Counted from the first letter of the stretch, positions 24,962 through 34,260 are shown. The stretch is 64,000 nucleotides of DNA from Streptomyces sp. TN58 (GCF_001941845.1 NZ_CP018870.1:7416001-7480000), one strand, 5' to 3'. Numbers and translations are program-made. The notes: a model not told the origin generated them from the sequence alone.

Positions 24962-25156
24962 CCCGGGGTCGGTGCCTGCCTCTGCCCCCGACGGTGGCAG
25001 CCGTGACGAGCCGGAAACAGGAAATGCCCGCGGTCTTAACCTGGGTTTAGGGTTCGCCCGCGGCGGGCGCTCCTTAAGCTCGTATCCGTTCCTGCGGCCC
25101 CGGCACGCGTGCCCTCCAGGGCGCGGGCCCGGCGTATGAGGATCCGGGAGACGGCC
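24962..25156. promoter_or_regulatory. divergent promoter of the transporter and two-component genes
   Basis: A near-palindrome CTTAACC-TG-GGTTTAG (25035-25050, one mismatch) and a further CTTAAGC at about 25073-25080 lie between the divergent genes. This is a plausible site for the response regulator. Confidence 0.5.
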
Positions 25157-25891
25157 TTGCGCATACTGCTGGTGGAGGACGACGACCGCGTGGCGGACGC
25201 CCTGGCGGGCGCCCTGCGCCGCAACGGCTACGAGGTACGGCGCGCGGCCAGCGCCGCCGACGCGCTGGCCGCACCCGCCGTCGACCTGGTCCTCCTCGAC
25301 CTCGGCCTGCCCGACCGGGACGGCATCGAGGTCTGCCGGGAACTACGCGCCCGCGACGCCGTCCCCGTGATCGCGGTGACCGCCCGGGGAGCCGAACCCG
25401 ACCGCGTACGGGGCCTGCGCAGCGGCGCCGACGACTACGTGGTGAAACCCTTCGGGACCGCCGAACTGCTCGCCCGGATCGAGGCGGTCCTGCGCCGCAG
25501 CGTGAGCCGGCGCGCCCACGACCACCGGACACTGAACCTGGGCGCCCTCACCGTCTGCCTCGGACAGCGCACCGTCACCCTGGACGGCCGCCCCATCGCC
25601 CTGACCCGCAAGGAATTCGACATCCTCGCCGTCCTGGTCCGCGCCGACGGCGCCGCCGTACCCCGCGAGCGCATCCTCGTGGAGGTGTGGCAGTCCACCT
25701 ACGACGGCATGTCGCGCACCCTCGACGTCCATGTGGCCACCCTGCGCGGCAAACTCGGCCCGGCGGGAGCCCTGGTACGCACCGTACGCGGCTTCGGCTA
25801 CCGGCTCGCCACCACCACCGACACCGCTGCCACCACCACCATCACCACCGCCGGCGCCGGTCCCGGCCCGGCCACGCCGGCCGGCGGCTGA
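25157..25891 (+). CDS. OmpR-family response regulator
   Basis: A 244-residue two-component regulator. The receiver domain has acidic residues in LVEDDDR, the phospho-acceptor Asp in LVLLDLGLPDRDG and the Lys in DDYVVKPFG. A winged-helix DNA-binding domain covers about 125-225 (LTRKEFDILAVLV, VHVATLRGKLG, RTVRGFGYRL). A Thr/Ala/Pro tail follows. TTG at 25157 is preferred because GGGAG is six bases upstream; ATG 25136 is an alternative. The kinase gene follows after 16 bp. Confidence 0.88.
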   Translation: MRILLVEDDDRVADALAGALRRNGYEVRRAASAADALAAPAVDLVLLDLGLPDRDGIEVCRELRARDAVPVIAVTARGAEPDRVRGLRSGADDYVVKPFGTAELLARIEAVLRRSVSRRAHDHRTLNLGALTVCLGQRTVTLDGRPIALTRKEFDILAVLVRADGAAVPRERILVEVWQSTYDGMSRTLDVHVATLRGKLGPAGALVRTVRGFGYRLATTTDTAATTTITTAGAGPGPATPAGG

Positions 25892-25907
25892 GGATACGAG
25901 ACACCGG

Positions 25908-27332
25908 ATGCGCCGCCGGCTCCTCGTCATCGTCTTCGCCCTGGTGGCGGGCCTGATCACCGCACTCAGCCTGCCCCTGGTCCGGGCCACCGCCGAGCGC
26001 ACCGTCCAGACCTCCTTCATCGGACGCGCCGAGGACGGAGCCTGGTTCGCCGACCTGGCCGCCACCGCCCTGGAGACAGGACGCACCGGCCGGCTGAAAG
26101 CCGCCGCCGAACGCTACGGCGAGCTCTACGACGCACAGATCGCGGTGGTCGACGCGGACAGCGAGACCGTCCTGGCATCCGCCCCCGTCGACCTCACCCG
26201 ACCCGGCATACGCTCAGCACTGCTCCACGCCCTCGCCGACCGGCCCGCACAGCGCCCCGGCGTGGTGTGGCCGTGGGACGACCGCCCCTTCGTCCTGGCC
26301 GAGCCCGTCAAACGCGACGGCCGGATCCTCGGCGCCGTACTGATCGTCTCGCCCACCGACCGCGTACGATCCGAGATCGCCGACCACCTGACCCTCCTGG
26401 TGATCGCCAGCCTCGCCGCCCTCGCCGCCATGCTCGTCGCGATCGCCGCTCCGGTGGTCCGCTGGGTCCTGCACCCGGTACACGACCTGGACCGGGCCAC
26501 CCACGAGGTCGCCTCGGGACAGCTGAAGACACGGGTCTCCGAGCGGGCCGGAGCACCCGAACTGCGCCGCCTCGCCTACAGCTTCAACGTGATGGCGGAC
26601 AGCATGCACGCCTCCCGGGAGCAGCAGCGGGCCTTCGTGGCCCAGGCCTCCCACCAGCTCCGCAACCCGCTGACCGCGCTGCGGCTGCGGGTGGAGAACC
26701 TCGAAGAGTTCGTCACCGACGCCCGCGGCCTGCGCGAGTTGAACCTCGCCGTGGAGGAGACCGGCCGGTTCGGCGAGATCCTCGACGGCCTCCTGCAGAT
26801 GGCCAGAGCCGAGGCGTCCGAGGCCGAACGCACCCCCGTCGACGTCTCGGCGGTCGTCGCGCACCGGGTCGATGCCTGGCAGGCGGCCTACGACGCCGGG
26901 AACGTACCGCTCACGACCCGGATCCCCGACGGGGTGGGCGCCCTGTCCCTGCCCGACTGCCTCGACCACGCACTGGACACCCTGCTCGACAACGCCCTCA
27001 AGTTCGGCGACGGCACACCCGTGACCGTGACCGTCACCCGGCCCCCGCACGGGGGCGGCGCCGACGGGCCGGACAGCGCGGTGGAGGTGACGGTACGCGA
27101 CGGCGGCCGCGGACTGACCGACGAGGAACTCGCCCTCGCGGGCGGCCGGTTCTGGCGCAGCACCCGGCACCAGAACGTCCGGGGCACCGGACTGGGCCTC
27201 GCCCTCACCCGGATGCTGGTGGAGGCGGGCGGCGGCGAACTGCACCTGGCGGCAGCCGAACCGCAGGGCCTGGCCGCGACGGTCCGGCTCCCGGCCGCCC
27301 CCCTCCCGCCGGCCGCCGCACTCCGGCCCTGA
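25908..27332 (+). CDS. sensor histidine kinase
   Basis: A 474-residue membrane kinase. TM1 is at residues 5-25 and TM2 near 160-185, with a periplasmic sensor region of about 130 residues between. HAMP follows, then the HisKA phospho-His in VAQASHQLRNPLTALRLR, and the ATPase N box LLDNALKFGDG and G box GTGLGLALTRM. It partners the regulator upstream. Lying between TRAP transporter genes and a second TAXI lipoprotein, it probably senses the transported compound, perhaps through that protein. Confidence 0.9.
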   Translation: MRRRLLVIVFALVAGLITALSLPLVRATAERTVQTSFIGRAEDGAWFADLAATALETGRTGRLKAAAERYGELYDAQIAVVDADSETVLASAPVDLTRPGIRSALLHALADRPAQRPGVVWPWDDRPFVLAEPVKRDGRILGAVLIVSPTDRVRSEIADHLTLLVIASLAALAAMLVAIAAPVVRWVLHPVHDLDRATHEVASGQLKTRVSERAGAPELRRLAYSFNVMADSMHASREQQRAFVAQASHQLRNPLTALRLRVENLEEFVTDARGLRELNLAVEETGRFGEILDGLLQMARAEASEAERTPVDVSAVVAHRVDAWQAAYDAGNVPLTTRIPDGVGALSLPDCLDHALDTLLDNALKFGDGTPVTVTVTRPPHGGGADGPDSAVEVTVRDGGRGLTDEELALAGGRFWRSTRHQNVRGTGLGLALTRMLVEAGGGELHLAAAEPQGLAATVRLPAAPLPPAAALRP

Positions 27333-27380
27333 AGCGTCACGGCCCGCAAGCGTCACGGCCCGGAAGCGTCCCGGCCCTGA
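27331..27380. repeat. three ~16-bp tandem repeats between convergent genes
   Basis: AAGCGTCACGGCCC recurs three times with small changes in the short space between the convergent kinase and TAXI genes. Confidence 0.6.
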
Positions 27381-27384
27381 GGCA

Positions 27385-28341
27385 TCACGGATGCGACTGG
27401 CGGTACCAGCGGGCGGCACCCGGGTGCAGGTCCAGCGGATGGCTGGCGATCGCGGTGCGGCGGTCCAGACGGCGGGCCTCCGGATGGGCCCGTATCAGCT
27501 GCGGCTGCCCCTCGAACAGCAGCCGGGTCAGCCAGTACGCCTGCGCGTCCGGCATGTCCCGCCGCACCACCAGGAAGTTCGGCACGCTCACCGTGGTCAC
27601 CGCGCTCTGCGCGCCGTAGACGACCGCAGGCACCGTGGTCTGGGTGTACAGCTCGCCGTAGGCCCGGGTCAGCGGCGGGACCACCTCGGCGAGGTCCACC
27701 AGACGGACCGGGGTCGACCGGCGCAGCTCGGTGATCGCCGCGGTGGGCAGGCCCCCGCTCCAGAAGAACGCGTCGATGCGCCCCTCGGCGAGGGCACGCG
27801 TCGACTCGCGGACGTCGAGCCGCTGGGTGGTGACGTCCTCGTCCCCCGAGAGCCCGGCGACCTCCAGGATGCGCTCGGCGGTCAGGGTGGTCCCCGAGCC
27901 CTCGGAGCCCACCGAGACCCGCGCCCCGCGCAGCTCCTTCACGCTGTGCACCGGGCTGTCCGCGCGGACCACGAGCTGCACGTAGTTGTCGTAGAGCGCC
28001 GCGAGGGCCACCACGGGCGACCGCCCGGAGAAGGGCGGGCGCCCGGCGACCGCGTCCGCGGCCGAATCCGCCAGGGCGAACGCCACCTGCGCCTTGCCCT
28101 GGTCCACCAAGTCCAGGTTCTCCACGCTGCCACCGGTGTGCAGAGCCCGGCCGGACACGTCCGGCAGGCGCTCGACGAGGCCCGCGTACCCGGCACCGTA
28201 CTCCGCGTAGACACCGCCCTGGTTGCCGGTGGCCACCGTGACCACCCCGGACAGGCGGGTCGGCTCGTCGGCGCCGGTGCACCCCGCGAGCGGCGCCGCG
28301 AGGGCCAGCACGGCGCCCAGCAGGAGGCGGGCCAACCGCAT
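27385..28341 (-). CDS. TAXI-family substrate-binding lipoprotein 2
   Basis: A 318-residue lipoprotein (lipobox APLAGC near residue 20) related to the protein at 21867: VTVATGNQGGVYAEYGAGYA, VSVGSEGSGTTLTAERIL and FWSGGLPTAAITEL line up with it. It has no permease of its own. It may be a second receptor for the same transporter or a ligand-sensing partner of the kinase beside it. ATG 28341 has AAGGAGG six bases upstream, stronger than the GTG at 28347. Confidence 0.88.
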   Translation of the reverse strand: MRLARLLLGAVLALAAPLAGCTGADEPTRLSGVVTVATGNQGGVYAEYGAGYAGLVERLPDVSGRALHTGGSVENLDLVDQGKAQVAFALADSAADAVAGRPPFSGRSPVVALAALYDNYVQLVVRADSPVHSVKELRGARVSVGSEGSGTTLTAERILEVAGLSGDEDVTTQRLDVRESTRALAEGRIDAFFWSGGLPTAAITELRRSTPVRLVDLAEVVPPLTRAYGELYTQTTVPAVVYGAQSAVTTVSVPNFLVVRRDMPDAQAYWLTRLLFEGQPQLIRAHPEARRLDRRTAIASHPLDLHPGAARWYRQSHP

Positions 28342-28461
28342 GGACACCTCCTTCGACCCGGGAGGCAGGATCGGCCTTCCGGCCGGCCCGTACGACAGGG
28401 CCGGACCACGCGTCAGCCTATCGGCGGGGCGGGCGCCGGTCGACGCCCGGAAAGGAGCCCG

Positions 28462-29445
28462 TCATCCGGGCCGCCCGGCACGGAGGGCGTTGAGGAGCGC
28501 CGCCCCCCGCTCGGCGTCGTCGACGCTCACGGCGAACTCGGCTCCCGTGCGGGGGCGGACGACCAGGCACTCGCCGGCCCGGAGCATCACGGTGGCGCCC
28601 GCGCCACTGAGCCGGTACCCCCAGCCGCCGACCTGGGCGGGAGTGCGCGACTCGGCGCGGGCGGACTCGATGTCCTGCGGCGTCCAGCGCCGCACCGGCC
28701 ACCCGAGCGGCCCGAAGGCCACCTCCAGGCCCTTCTCCGACACGCGGGCCTGCACGGAGCCGAAGGCCCAGGTCACGACCGAGGCGAGCGCGAAGGGGGC
28801 GACGACCGCCCCCTGCATGCCGGTGAGCAGGCCGCAGGCCGCGGCGAGGACGGCCGCCAGCGCCGCGACGCCGGTGACGGCCGCGACCAGGTGCAGCCAG
28901 GGGTTGGCGGCGCGGGAGAGCCAGACGAAGCGCTCCCCGGCCGGGATCACCATGGCCGCGCCCGCGCCCACGCCGGTTCCGGCGGCCGGGGAGGGCCGTT
29001 CGCCGCGCCGCCCGGCGAGCCGGCCCAGTACGCCGGCGGCCAGCGCGACCACGGACGTCAGGACCACCCCCGCACCCACGGAACCCGCCTCCCGCCAGTC
29101 GGCGCGGTCCAGGTTCGCGCGGACTGCCGAGGCCTGGAGGCCCGCCATGAAGACGCCCGTGAACGCCAGCGCCGCACCGGCCCACGACGGGGCCGGCGCG
29201 GCCGCGCGCCGCGTCGTGAGGACGGTGGCGCACGCCGACCCCGCCCATACGAGGGCTGGGAACACGGAAGCCGCCCACAGCGGCATCGACCCGTCGGGCG
29301 CCTCGCCGCCCCAGTGCGTGGCCACCCGCTCCGGCAGCCGCCCGCTCACGGCCAGGGGCAGCGCGGCCAGCAGCGCGAAGACGCCGGCGATCCACACGGC
29401 CGCCCCCCACCCGGCGCCGTCCGGTCGCTTCCCACAGCCGGTCAC
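28462..29445 (-). CDS. DUF1648-type membrane protein
   Basis: A 327-residue membrane protein. The N-terminal block (LPERVATHWGGEAPDGSMPL) is the DUF1648 signature. Several hydrophobic segments follow. The C-terminal 90 residues form a soluble domain (RRWTPQDIESARAE). The function is unknown. The GTG start overlaps the stop of the GntR gene by 4 bp (GTGA), so both are translated together. Confidence 0.8.
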   Translation of the reverse strand: MTGCGKRPDGAGWGAAVWIAGVFALLAALPLAVSGRLPERVATHWGGEAPDGSMPLWAASVFPALVWAGSACATVLTTRRAAAPAPSWAGAALAFTGVFMAGLQASAVRANLDRADWREAGSVGAGVVLTSVVALAAGVLGRLAGRRGERPSPAAGTGVGAGAAMVIPAGERFVWLSRAANPWLHLVAAVTGVAALAAVLAAACGLLTGMQGAVVAPFALASVVTWAFGSVQARVSEKGLEVAFGPLGWPVRRWTPQDIESARAESRTPAQVGGWGYRLSGAGATVMLRAGECLVVRPRTGAEFAVSVDDAERGAALLNALRAGRPG

Positions 29446-29789
29446 GCGAGCCCCCTGATCATCTCGATGAGATCGTTCCTGCCATAGCCCAGCCGTGCCG
29501 CCTCGGCCACCAGCGCGGAGGCCCGCTCCAGCAGCTCGGAGCGCTGTCCCGCGCCCTGGGCCACGGTGACCCCCCGGCCCCGGCGGAACTCCAGCACCCC
29601 CTCGTCCCGCAGGGCCCGCAGCCCGCGCAGCACGGTGTTGGCGTTCACCCCCAGCGCCAGGGACAGCTCCCGGGCCGACGGCAGCCGGTCTCCCGGCGCG
29701 CACTCCCCTTCGGCGACGGCGCGCCGGACGGCTCCCGCCACCTGCTCGTGGAGGGGCCGGCTGTCCGTGGTGTCCAGTCTCAGCAGCAT
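29442..29789 (-). CDS. GntR-family regulator, YtrA type
   Basis: A 115-residue repressor with an N-terminal winged helix (DSRPLHEQVAGAVRRAV, LPSARELSLALGVNANTVLR) and only a short C-terminal helical tail, as in YtrA. YtrA-type regulators usually control the operon they start. Here that operon includes the coupled DUF1648 membrane protein. A TTGCA-N6-TGCAA site lies 50 bp upstream. Confidence 0.88.
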   Translation of the reverse strand: MLLRLDTTDSRPLHEQVAGAVRRAVAEGECAPGDRLPSARELSLALGVNANTVLRGLRALRDEGVLEFRRGRGVTVAQGAGQRSELLERASALVAEAARLGYGRNDLIEMIRGLA

Positions 29790-29838
29790 GATGCCAATGA
29801 AAGTAGCACCAAGTGCTTCATGGAGGCATCCGCTAGAC

Positions 29839-29854
29839 TTGCAGAGTTATGCAA
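29839..29854. promoter_or_regulatory. TTGCA-N6-TGCAA site A
   Basis: TTGCAGAGTTATGCAA followed by TTTGCC. It matches the sites before the two ArsR genes (33659 and 36861). Flanking bases also match those of site C, giving about 26 similar bases. It lies between the GntR gene and the small gene at 29893. Confidence 0.6.
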
Positions 29855-29892
29855 TTTGCCAGTTCTGTATCCAGTGGACGGGGGGTCGGGAC

Positions 29893-30066
29893 GTGTCCGG
29901 GTTCGAGGAAGCGGCACTGGAACGTGTCCGCAGGGCACAGGACCGTCTCCAGGCCGCGCGGGAGGCCCGCGACGCCTTCGAGGAGGCGCAGGCCGCGGAG
30001 GAGCTGGAGGACGCCCTGCGGGTGGCCCGCGACCACGGCGTGGCCGCCGGCGGGGACAGCCGGTGA
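29893..30066 (+). CDS. small coiled-coil protein
   Basis: A 57-residue, highly charged helical protein (ALERVRRAQDRLQAAREARD, then FEEAQAAEELEDALRVAR) that probably forms a coiled coil. GTG 29893 follows a G-rich site. The function is unknown. It is followed by a DUF6126 gene, possibly in the same transcript. Confidence 0.6.
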   Translation: MSGFEEAALERVRRAQDRLQAAREARDAFEEAQAAEELEDALRVARDHGVAAGGDSR

Positions 30067-30183
30067 AGCCGGCGGCACCGAGGCCGGGCAGGTCGCCCGC
30101 CGTCGCCTACGCCGGCGGGCACGGCATACAGGTGCGCGTCCGCCCCTGCGCCCCCACTCATCGACCCGAGACGGAAGAACATC

Positions 30184-30336
30184 ATGACGGATGACACCCG
30201 CGCCGAAGAGTCGGCTCACGAGAAGTGGAAGGAGAAGGGCGTCGCACTGCGCGCCTTCTTCTACATCTTCGGCACCCACGTGTTCGCCGGGTTCATCTGG
30301 CTGCTGTTCTACCTGGGCCGGCACGCCCAGAAGTGA
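30184..30336 (+). CDS. DUF6126 small membrane protein
   Basis: A 50-residue protein with a charged N-terminus (SAHEKWKEKGVALR) and one membrane helix (FFYIFGTHVFAGFIWLLFYL). It matches the DUF6126 family of Streptomyces as I recall it. GGAAGAAC stands before the ATG. The function is unknown; a small inner-membrane regulator is possible. Confidence 0.7.
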   Translation: MTDDTRAEESAHEKWKEKGVALRAFFYIFGTHVFAGFIWLLFYLGRHAQK

Positions 30337-30737
30337 CCACGGCCCGGCCCGCCGGCGCGGGGCAGCGGTCCCGCCCCCGGAGCGGCGCCGGTGACACCCT
30401 GTCAGCCAAGGCGGTGACCTGCGGCGAACCGGTCCCGCGCCCCATCCTCACGCCGGGGGGCGGCAGTTGTCCATCCGTGTCGGCACCGAACCCCTGGCCA
30501 CCTGGATCGGCAGGCGCCGCACCCCGCCGGAGCCGGCCGCCCTGGCCGCCGTACCGGCCCGGCCGGGAAGCCGCGAGGACCTCCCGACGCAGGCGCAGGG
30601 CCCGGCCGGCCGCGCCCGAGCCACGACGCCCGGGGCGGCGGCCGGCCGGAGAACCGTGCCCGCCGCCCGCCGCCCGCCGCCCCGCCCGCCGGCCGGCCGT
30701 CGCCCGGCCGCCGCCCCCGGCGTCGGCCGCCTGTACC
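30337..30737. other. 401-bp gap without a supported gene
   Basis: Intergenic between a plus-strand small gene and the end of the antiporter gene (convergent). Very G+C-rich, with several weak hairpins. I see no gene or defined site. Confidence 0.35.
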
Positions 30738-32258
30738 TCACTCCGGCCCGCCCGCGGCGGGTTCGGACCTGCCGTGTTCGCCGAGCCAGCGGGCGAGCTT
30801 GCCCCGGCGGCCGACCGCGCGCAGCCGCCGCTCGGTGGCCTGCCGGGTGGCCGCGGTGGTGACCAGGAGCAGTTCGTCGCCGGCCGCGAGGACCGTGTCG
30901 GGCCCGGGGACCTGGGTGACGCCGTCACGGACCAGGAGGGTGACCACCGCCGGAGGAGGCAGCCGCAGCTCGAAGACGGCGACGCCGTGCAGGCGCGAGC
31001 CGGGCGGAACGGAGACGGTCAGCAGGTCGGCGTCGAGGACGTCCAGGGGCGCGCTCTCCACCTGGACCTCCCGCACGGCCCCGGGCCGGGTGATGCGCAG
31101 AAGGCGGGCGACGGCGGGCAGGGTGGGGCCCTGGACGAGGGTGAAGACCACCACGAGGACGAAGACGATGTTGAGCAGGTGGCGGGCGCCCTCGACCGCC
31201 GCGACGATCGGGAACGTGGCCAGCACGATCGGCACCGCCCCGCGCAGCCCCGCCCAGGAGATGAAGACCTGCTCCCGCCACGGGGTGCGGAAGGGCAGCA
31301 GGCAGGCGGCGACCGAGACCGGCCGGGCGACCAGCAGCAGGACCAGGCCGACCGCGAGGGCGGGCAGGATCGCCGAGGGCAGCTCGCCGGGGTCGACGAG
31401 CAGCCCGAGCATGACGAACAGGCCGATCTGGGCGAGCCATCCGGTGCCCTCGGCGAAGGAGCGGGTCGCCGCCCGGTGCGGCAGGCGCGAGTTGCCCAGG
31501 ACCAGCCCGGCCAGATAGGCGGCGATGATCCCGCTGGCGTTGACGAGACCGCCGGCGGCGAAGGCGATGATCCCGAACCCGACGGTGGCCAGCGGATACA
31601 GCCCGGTGGCCGGCAGCGCGATGTGCCGCAGCGCGGCCACCCCGGCCCGGCCCACGGCCAGGCCCAGCAGCCCGCCGGCGACCAGCTGGTAGACGACGCT
31701 GCCGAGGATCGCCACAGGGCCGGGCAGCTCGGCGGCGGCGGTGGAGAAGACCAGGACCAGGATGATCGTCGGAGCGTCGTTGAACCCCGACTCCGCCTCC
31801 AGCAGACCGGTGGTCCTGCGCGGAAGCGGCAGGGAGCGCAGAACGGCGAAGACCGCGGCGGCGTCGGTGGAGGAGACGATCGCACCCAGCAGCAGGGCCA
31901 GATGCCAGTCCATGCCGAGCAGGAAGTGGGCCCCCGCACCCGTGACCGCCACCGACACCGCGACACCCGCCGTGGCCAGTACGCCGGCAGGCGCGAGCCG
32001 ACGCCTGACGTCGGGCCAGCGGGTGCTCAGACCGCCCTCGACGAGGATGACCGCGAGGCCCGCGCTGCCCAGGGACTGGGCGAGCTGCGCGTCGTCGAAC
32101 TCGATACCGATCACGTCCTCGCCCGCGATCACACCGACGGCGAGGAAGAGCAGCAGGCTCGGCAGGCCGAGCCGGTGCGCCGCCCGGGCGGCCGCGATGC
32201 TGGCCATGAGGACGACGCCGCCCACCAGCAGCACCAGGTACAGCTGCTGCAGCGTCAC
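30738..32258 (-). CDS. potassium/proton antiporter, CPA1 with RCK-C domain
   Basis: A 506-residue transporter of the CPA1/NhaP2 group. About 12-13 membrane helices are followed by a cytosolic RCK-C (TrkA-C) domain at 400-485 (VPPGSRLHGVAVFELRLP). Ion-site residues are seen in VSSTDAAAVFAVLRSLPLP and LEAESGFNDAPTIILV. It exchanges K+ (or Na+) for H+. The nearest gene is the broken permease upstream, and it probably has its own promoter. Confidence 0.88.
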   Translation of the reverse strand: MTLQQLYLVLLVGGVVLMASIAAARAAHRLGLPSLLLFLAVGVIAGEDVIGIEFDDAQLAQSLGSAGLAVILVEGGLSTRWPDVRRRLAPAGVLATAGVAVSVAVTGAGAHFLLGMDWHLALLLGAIVSSTDAAAVFAVLRSLPLPRRTTGLLEAESGFNDAPTIILVLVFSTAAAELPGPVAILGSVVYQLVAGGLLGLAVGRAGVAALRHIALPATGLYPLATVGFGIIAFAAGGLVNASGIIAAYLAGLVLGNSRLPHRAATRSFAEGTGWLAQIGLFVMLGLLVDPGELPSAILPALAVGLVLLLVARPVSVAACLLPFRTPWREQVFISWAGLRGAVPIVLATFPIVAAVEGARHLLNIVFVLVVVFTLVQGPTLPAVARLLRITRPGAVREVQVESAPLDVLDADLLTVSVPPGSRLHGVAVFELRLPPPAVVTLLVRDGVTQVPGPDTVLAAGDELLLVTTAATRQATERRLRAVGRRGKLARWLGEHGRSEPAAGGPE

Positions 32259-32410
32259 AGCGCGCTCCCCTCTTCCGGGCGCCCGAGCCGGCCTCCGGCC
32301 GCCTCGTGCGGATCATGCCGGGCCCGCGGCGCCCGGCACCGCGCCCCGCCGCGCCGCCTACGGCCGCCGGCGCCCCGCACACCCCCCTCCTCCGCCCGCC
32401 GTCCACGGCC

Positions 32411-33008
32411 TCAGGGCCCGCGCCGGCACAGGGGCCGCCGGCGGCCGGCGTCGAGGAGGTCCACCGCAAGGGCGGCCAGGACCAGGCCGGCCGCGAGCAG
32501 GAGCCCGTGCGGCACCAGCGCCCCGGTGGCCACGGCGGCGACGGCCAGGACCGTCGCCGACCAGGGGCAGGCCATCACCTCGGCGATCAGCAGGACGGTG
32601 GTGACGTTGTCCAGCCACGCCGAGAGGAACGCGGTGACGAGGATCAGCAGCACCATCAGCCGGTACGGGCGGCCGCGCGACCGTTTGGCGGCCCCAGAAC
32701 GCCACGAACTCGAACAGCCCGGTGCGTCTGAGGACGGCGACGGCCAGCATCATGCCCAGGAGCAGGAAGACGACGTTCCAGTCGATCCCCGCGACCTCGG
32801 AGAAGAAGGCGTGCTCGGGACCGGTCGCCCCGATGGGCAGCATGACGACCGCACCGCCCAGGGCCGCGGCGACCCGGTGGACCTTCTCCGTGGCGATCAG
32901 TACGGAGACGGCCGCGAACACCGCCGCCGCCGGCCACGCGGTGACACTCACGGCGGCCCCGCCCAGCCGGTGCCGAGGAGACGCGGGGGCAGGCGGCGGG
33001 GTCGTCAT
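32411..33008 (-). pseudogene. broken SLC13/ArsB-type permease
   Basis: From ATG 33008 the N-terminus reads as an ion-transporter permease (FAAVSVLIATEKVHRVAAAL, then [17 protein letters not shown]). Near 32690 the run TGGGGCC has one G too many; after removing it the frame continues [20 protein letters not shown] and [16 protein letters not shown]. Then most of the protein is missing and the frame ends after about 50 unrelated hydrophobic residues. A single shift could be a sequencing error, but the deletion cannot. Confidence 0.75.
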
Positions 33009-33218
33009 CGGCGCGGCTCCGTTCACAGGTGCTGCCGTGAGCACCCGCACCCCTCAGGGGCCGCCCCCGACCGGAGGGTGCTCCAGTACACCCACCATCG
33101 CCTGCCGCCCCGGCCCGCCGCATCGGGGCCGGCACCCATCTTCAGGCCGCGGCCGCCACCCCGGGGCACCCGAGGGCGGGACCGGAGCCGCGGACCAGGC
33201 CCCCGCCGGACGCCCCCC

Positions 33219-33578
33219 TCAGGTGCGGCCGGCCCGGAGGTCGGCCAGGAGCTCGGCCTGGCCCTCCAGGACACCGGAGAGGATGCTGCGGGCGACCCGC
33301 AGGAGCTCGGCGACCTGCGAATCGGTCAGCGAGTAGTACACGTTCGAGCCCTCCCGGCGGGTGACCACCAGGTTGGCCTTGCGCAGCACGGCCAGCTGCT
33401 GGGAGAGGCTGGCCGCCTCCACCCCGACCTCCGGCAGCATCTCGGCGACCGCGTGCTCGCGTACCGACAGCAGTTCCAGGACGCGGATGCGGACCGGGTG
33501 CCCCAGCGTTTTGAAGAACTCCGACTTCAGCTGGTACAGCGGCGTGCTCGCCTGCGTGGCCCTGCCCTGACTGCCCAT
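33219..33578 (-). CDS. ArsR-family regulator 1
   Basis: A 119-residue winged-helix repressor (LYQLKSEFFKTLGHPVRIRV, VEAASLSQQLAVLRKANLVV). It has no cysteine pair of the arsenic type, so the signal is probably not a thiol-bound metal. It is 210 bp upstream of the broken permease, its likely former target. ATG 33578 is the family start. Its upstream region carries TTGCA site B. It is a paralogue of the regulator at 36419. Confidence 0.87.
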   Translation of the reverse strand: MGSQGRATQASTPLYQLKSEFFKTLGHPVRIRVLELLSVREHAVAEMLPEVGVEAASLSQQLAVLRKANLVVTRREGSNVYYSLTDSQVAELLRVARSILSGVLEGQAELLADLRAGRT

Positions 33579-33658
33579 CTCATCCACCCGGAACCGCTCC
33601 TTCGCGGGGGCGTCCGTCCGCCCCTTCCTCACACCTGCGACCTCTGTGACCTCCACAA

Positions 33659-33674
33659 TTGCAGATCCCTGCAA
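33659..33674. promoter_or_regulatory. TTGCA-N6-TGCAA site B
   Basis: TTGCAGATCCCTGCAA, a 6-bp inverted repeat with 4-bp spacer, about 80 bp upstream of the ATG of ArsR regulator 1. Probably its own operator. Confidence 0.7.
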
Positions 33675-33746
33675 CTCGCGGGCACCCTGGCCGGCACCCG
33701 CCGCGCCGCCCCGGCCGCCCGCGCGGGCCCGCCCGCCGGCCGGGCC

Positions 33747-34178
33747 TCAGACGAGGGCGGGCCCCGCGGGGCCCTGCCGGACGGGCCAGTCGTCGGTGCT
33801 CCAGTGCCTGCCCGCCCCGTCCCCGTCCCCGCCCGCGCCCTGCGCCCCGTGGGCGGCCAGGGCCGCGCCGAGGTCGCAGTGGACCGGTACGGGCGGACAG
33901 GCGGCGTCCGGGACGAGGGAGCCGTCCGCGGGGATCGCCGCGAGTTCGAGGCGGCGCCCGTTGTCGGCGAGGCGCCGGGCGGCCTGGGCGACGGCGATCT
34001 GCCCGCCGGCGGACCAGCCCAGCAGCCCCGTCAGGTCGAGGATGACCGGGCCGGTGCCCCGGGCCAGCGCCCAGCCGATCGCGCCGCTGAACCGGTCGGT
34101 GGCGTCCGCGCCGAGATACCCGGCCAGGGACAGTACGCCCAGCCGTGGTCCGGTGGTGTAGCGCCATTCGATCGTCAT
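33747..34178 (-). CDS. STAS-domain protein
   Basis: A 143-residue protein whose first 100 residues match a STAS domain (LGVLSLAGYLGADATDR, VILDLTGLLGWSAGGQIAVA). The serine that aligns with the phosphorylation site is kept in WSAGG, though the usual DSSG is altered. A disordered Gly/Asp/Ala tail follows. Last gene of a row with ArsR, SulP and flavin-binding proteins, so it may regulate the SulP carrier or a sigma pathway. Confidence 0.75.
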   Translation of the reverse strand: MTIEWRYTTGPRLGVLSLAGYLGADATDRFSGAIGWALARGTGPVILDLTGLLGWSAGGQIAVAQAARRLADNGRRLELAAIPADGSLVPDAACPPVPVHCDLGAALAAHGAQGAGGDGDGAGRHWSTDDWPVRQGPAGPALV

Positions 34179-34199
34179 CGTCGTGTCCTCGGCTTGTCG

Positions 34200-34250
34200 G
34201 TGGTCTCGTGGGCGGTACGCCGTCGGTCTCCTGGGCGGTACGCCGTCCCG
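34200..34250. repeat. direct repeat GGGCGGTACGCCGTC
   Basis: Two copies about 22 bp apart in the gap between the STAS gene and the oxidase gene. Each contains a small palindrome (GGCGTACCGCC-like). Confidence 0.5.
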
Positions 34251-34260
34251 GCCGGCGCGT

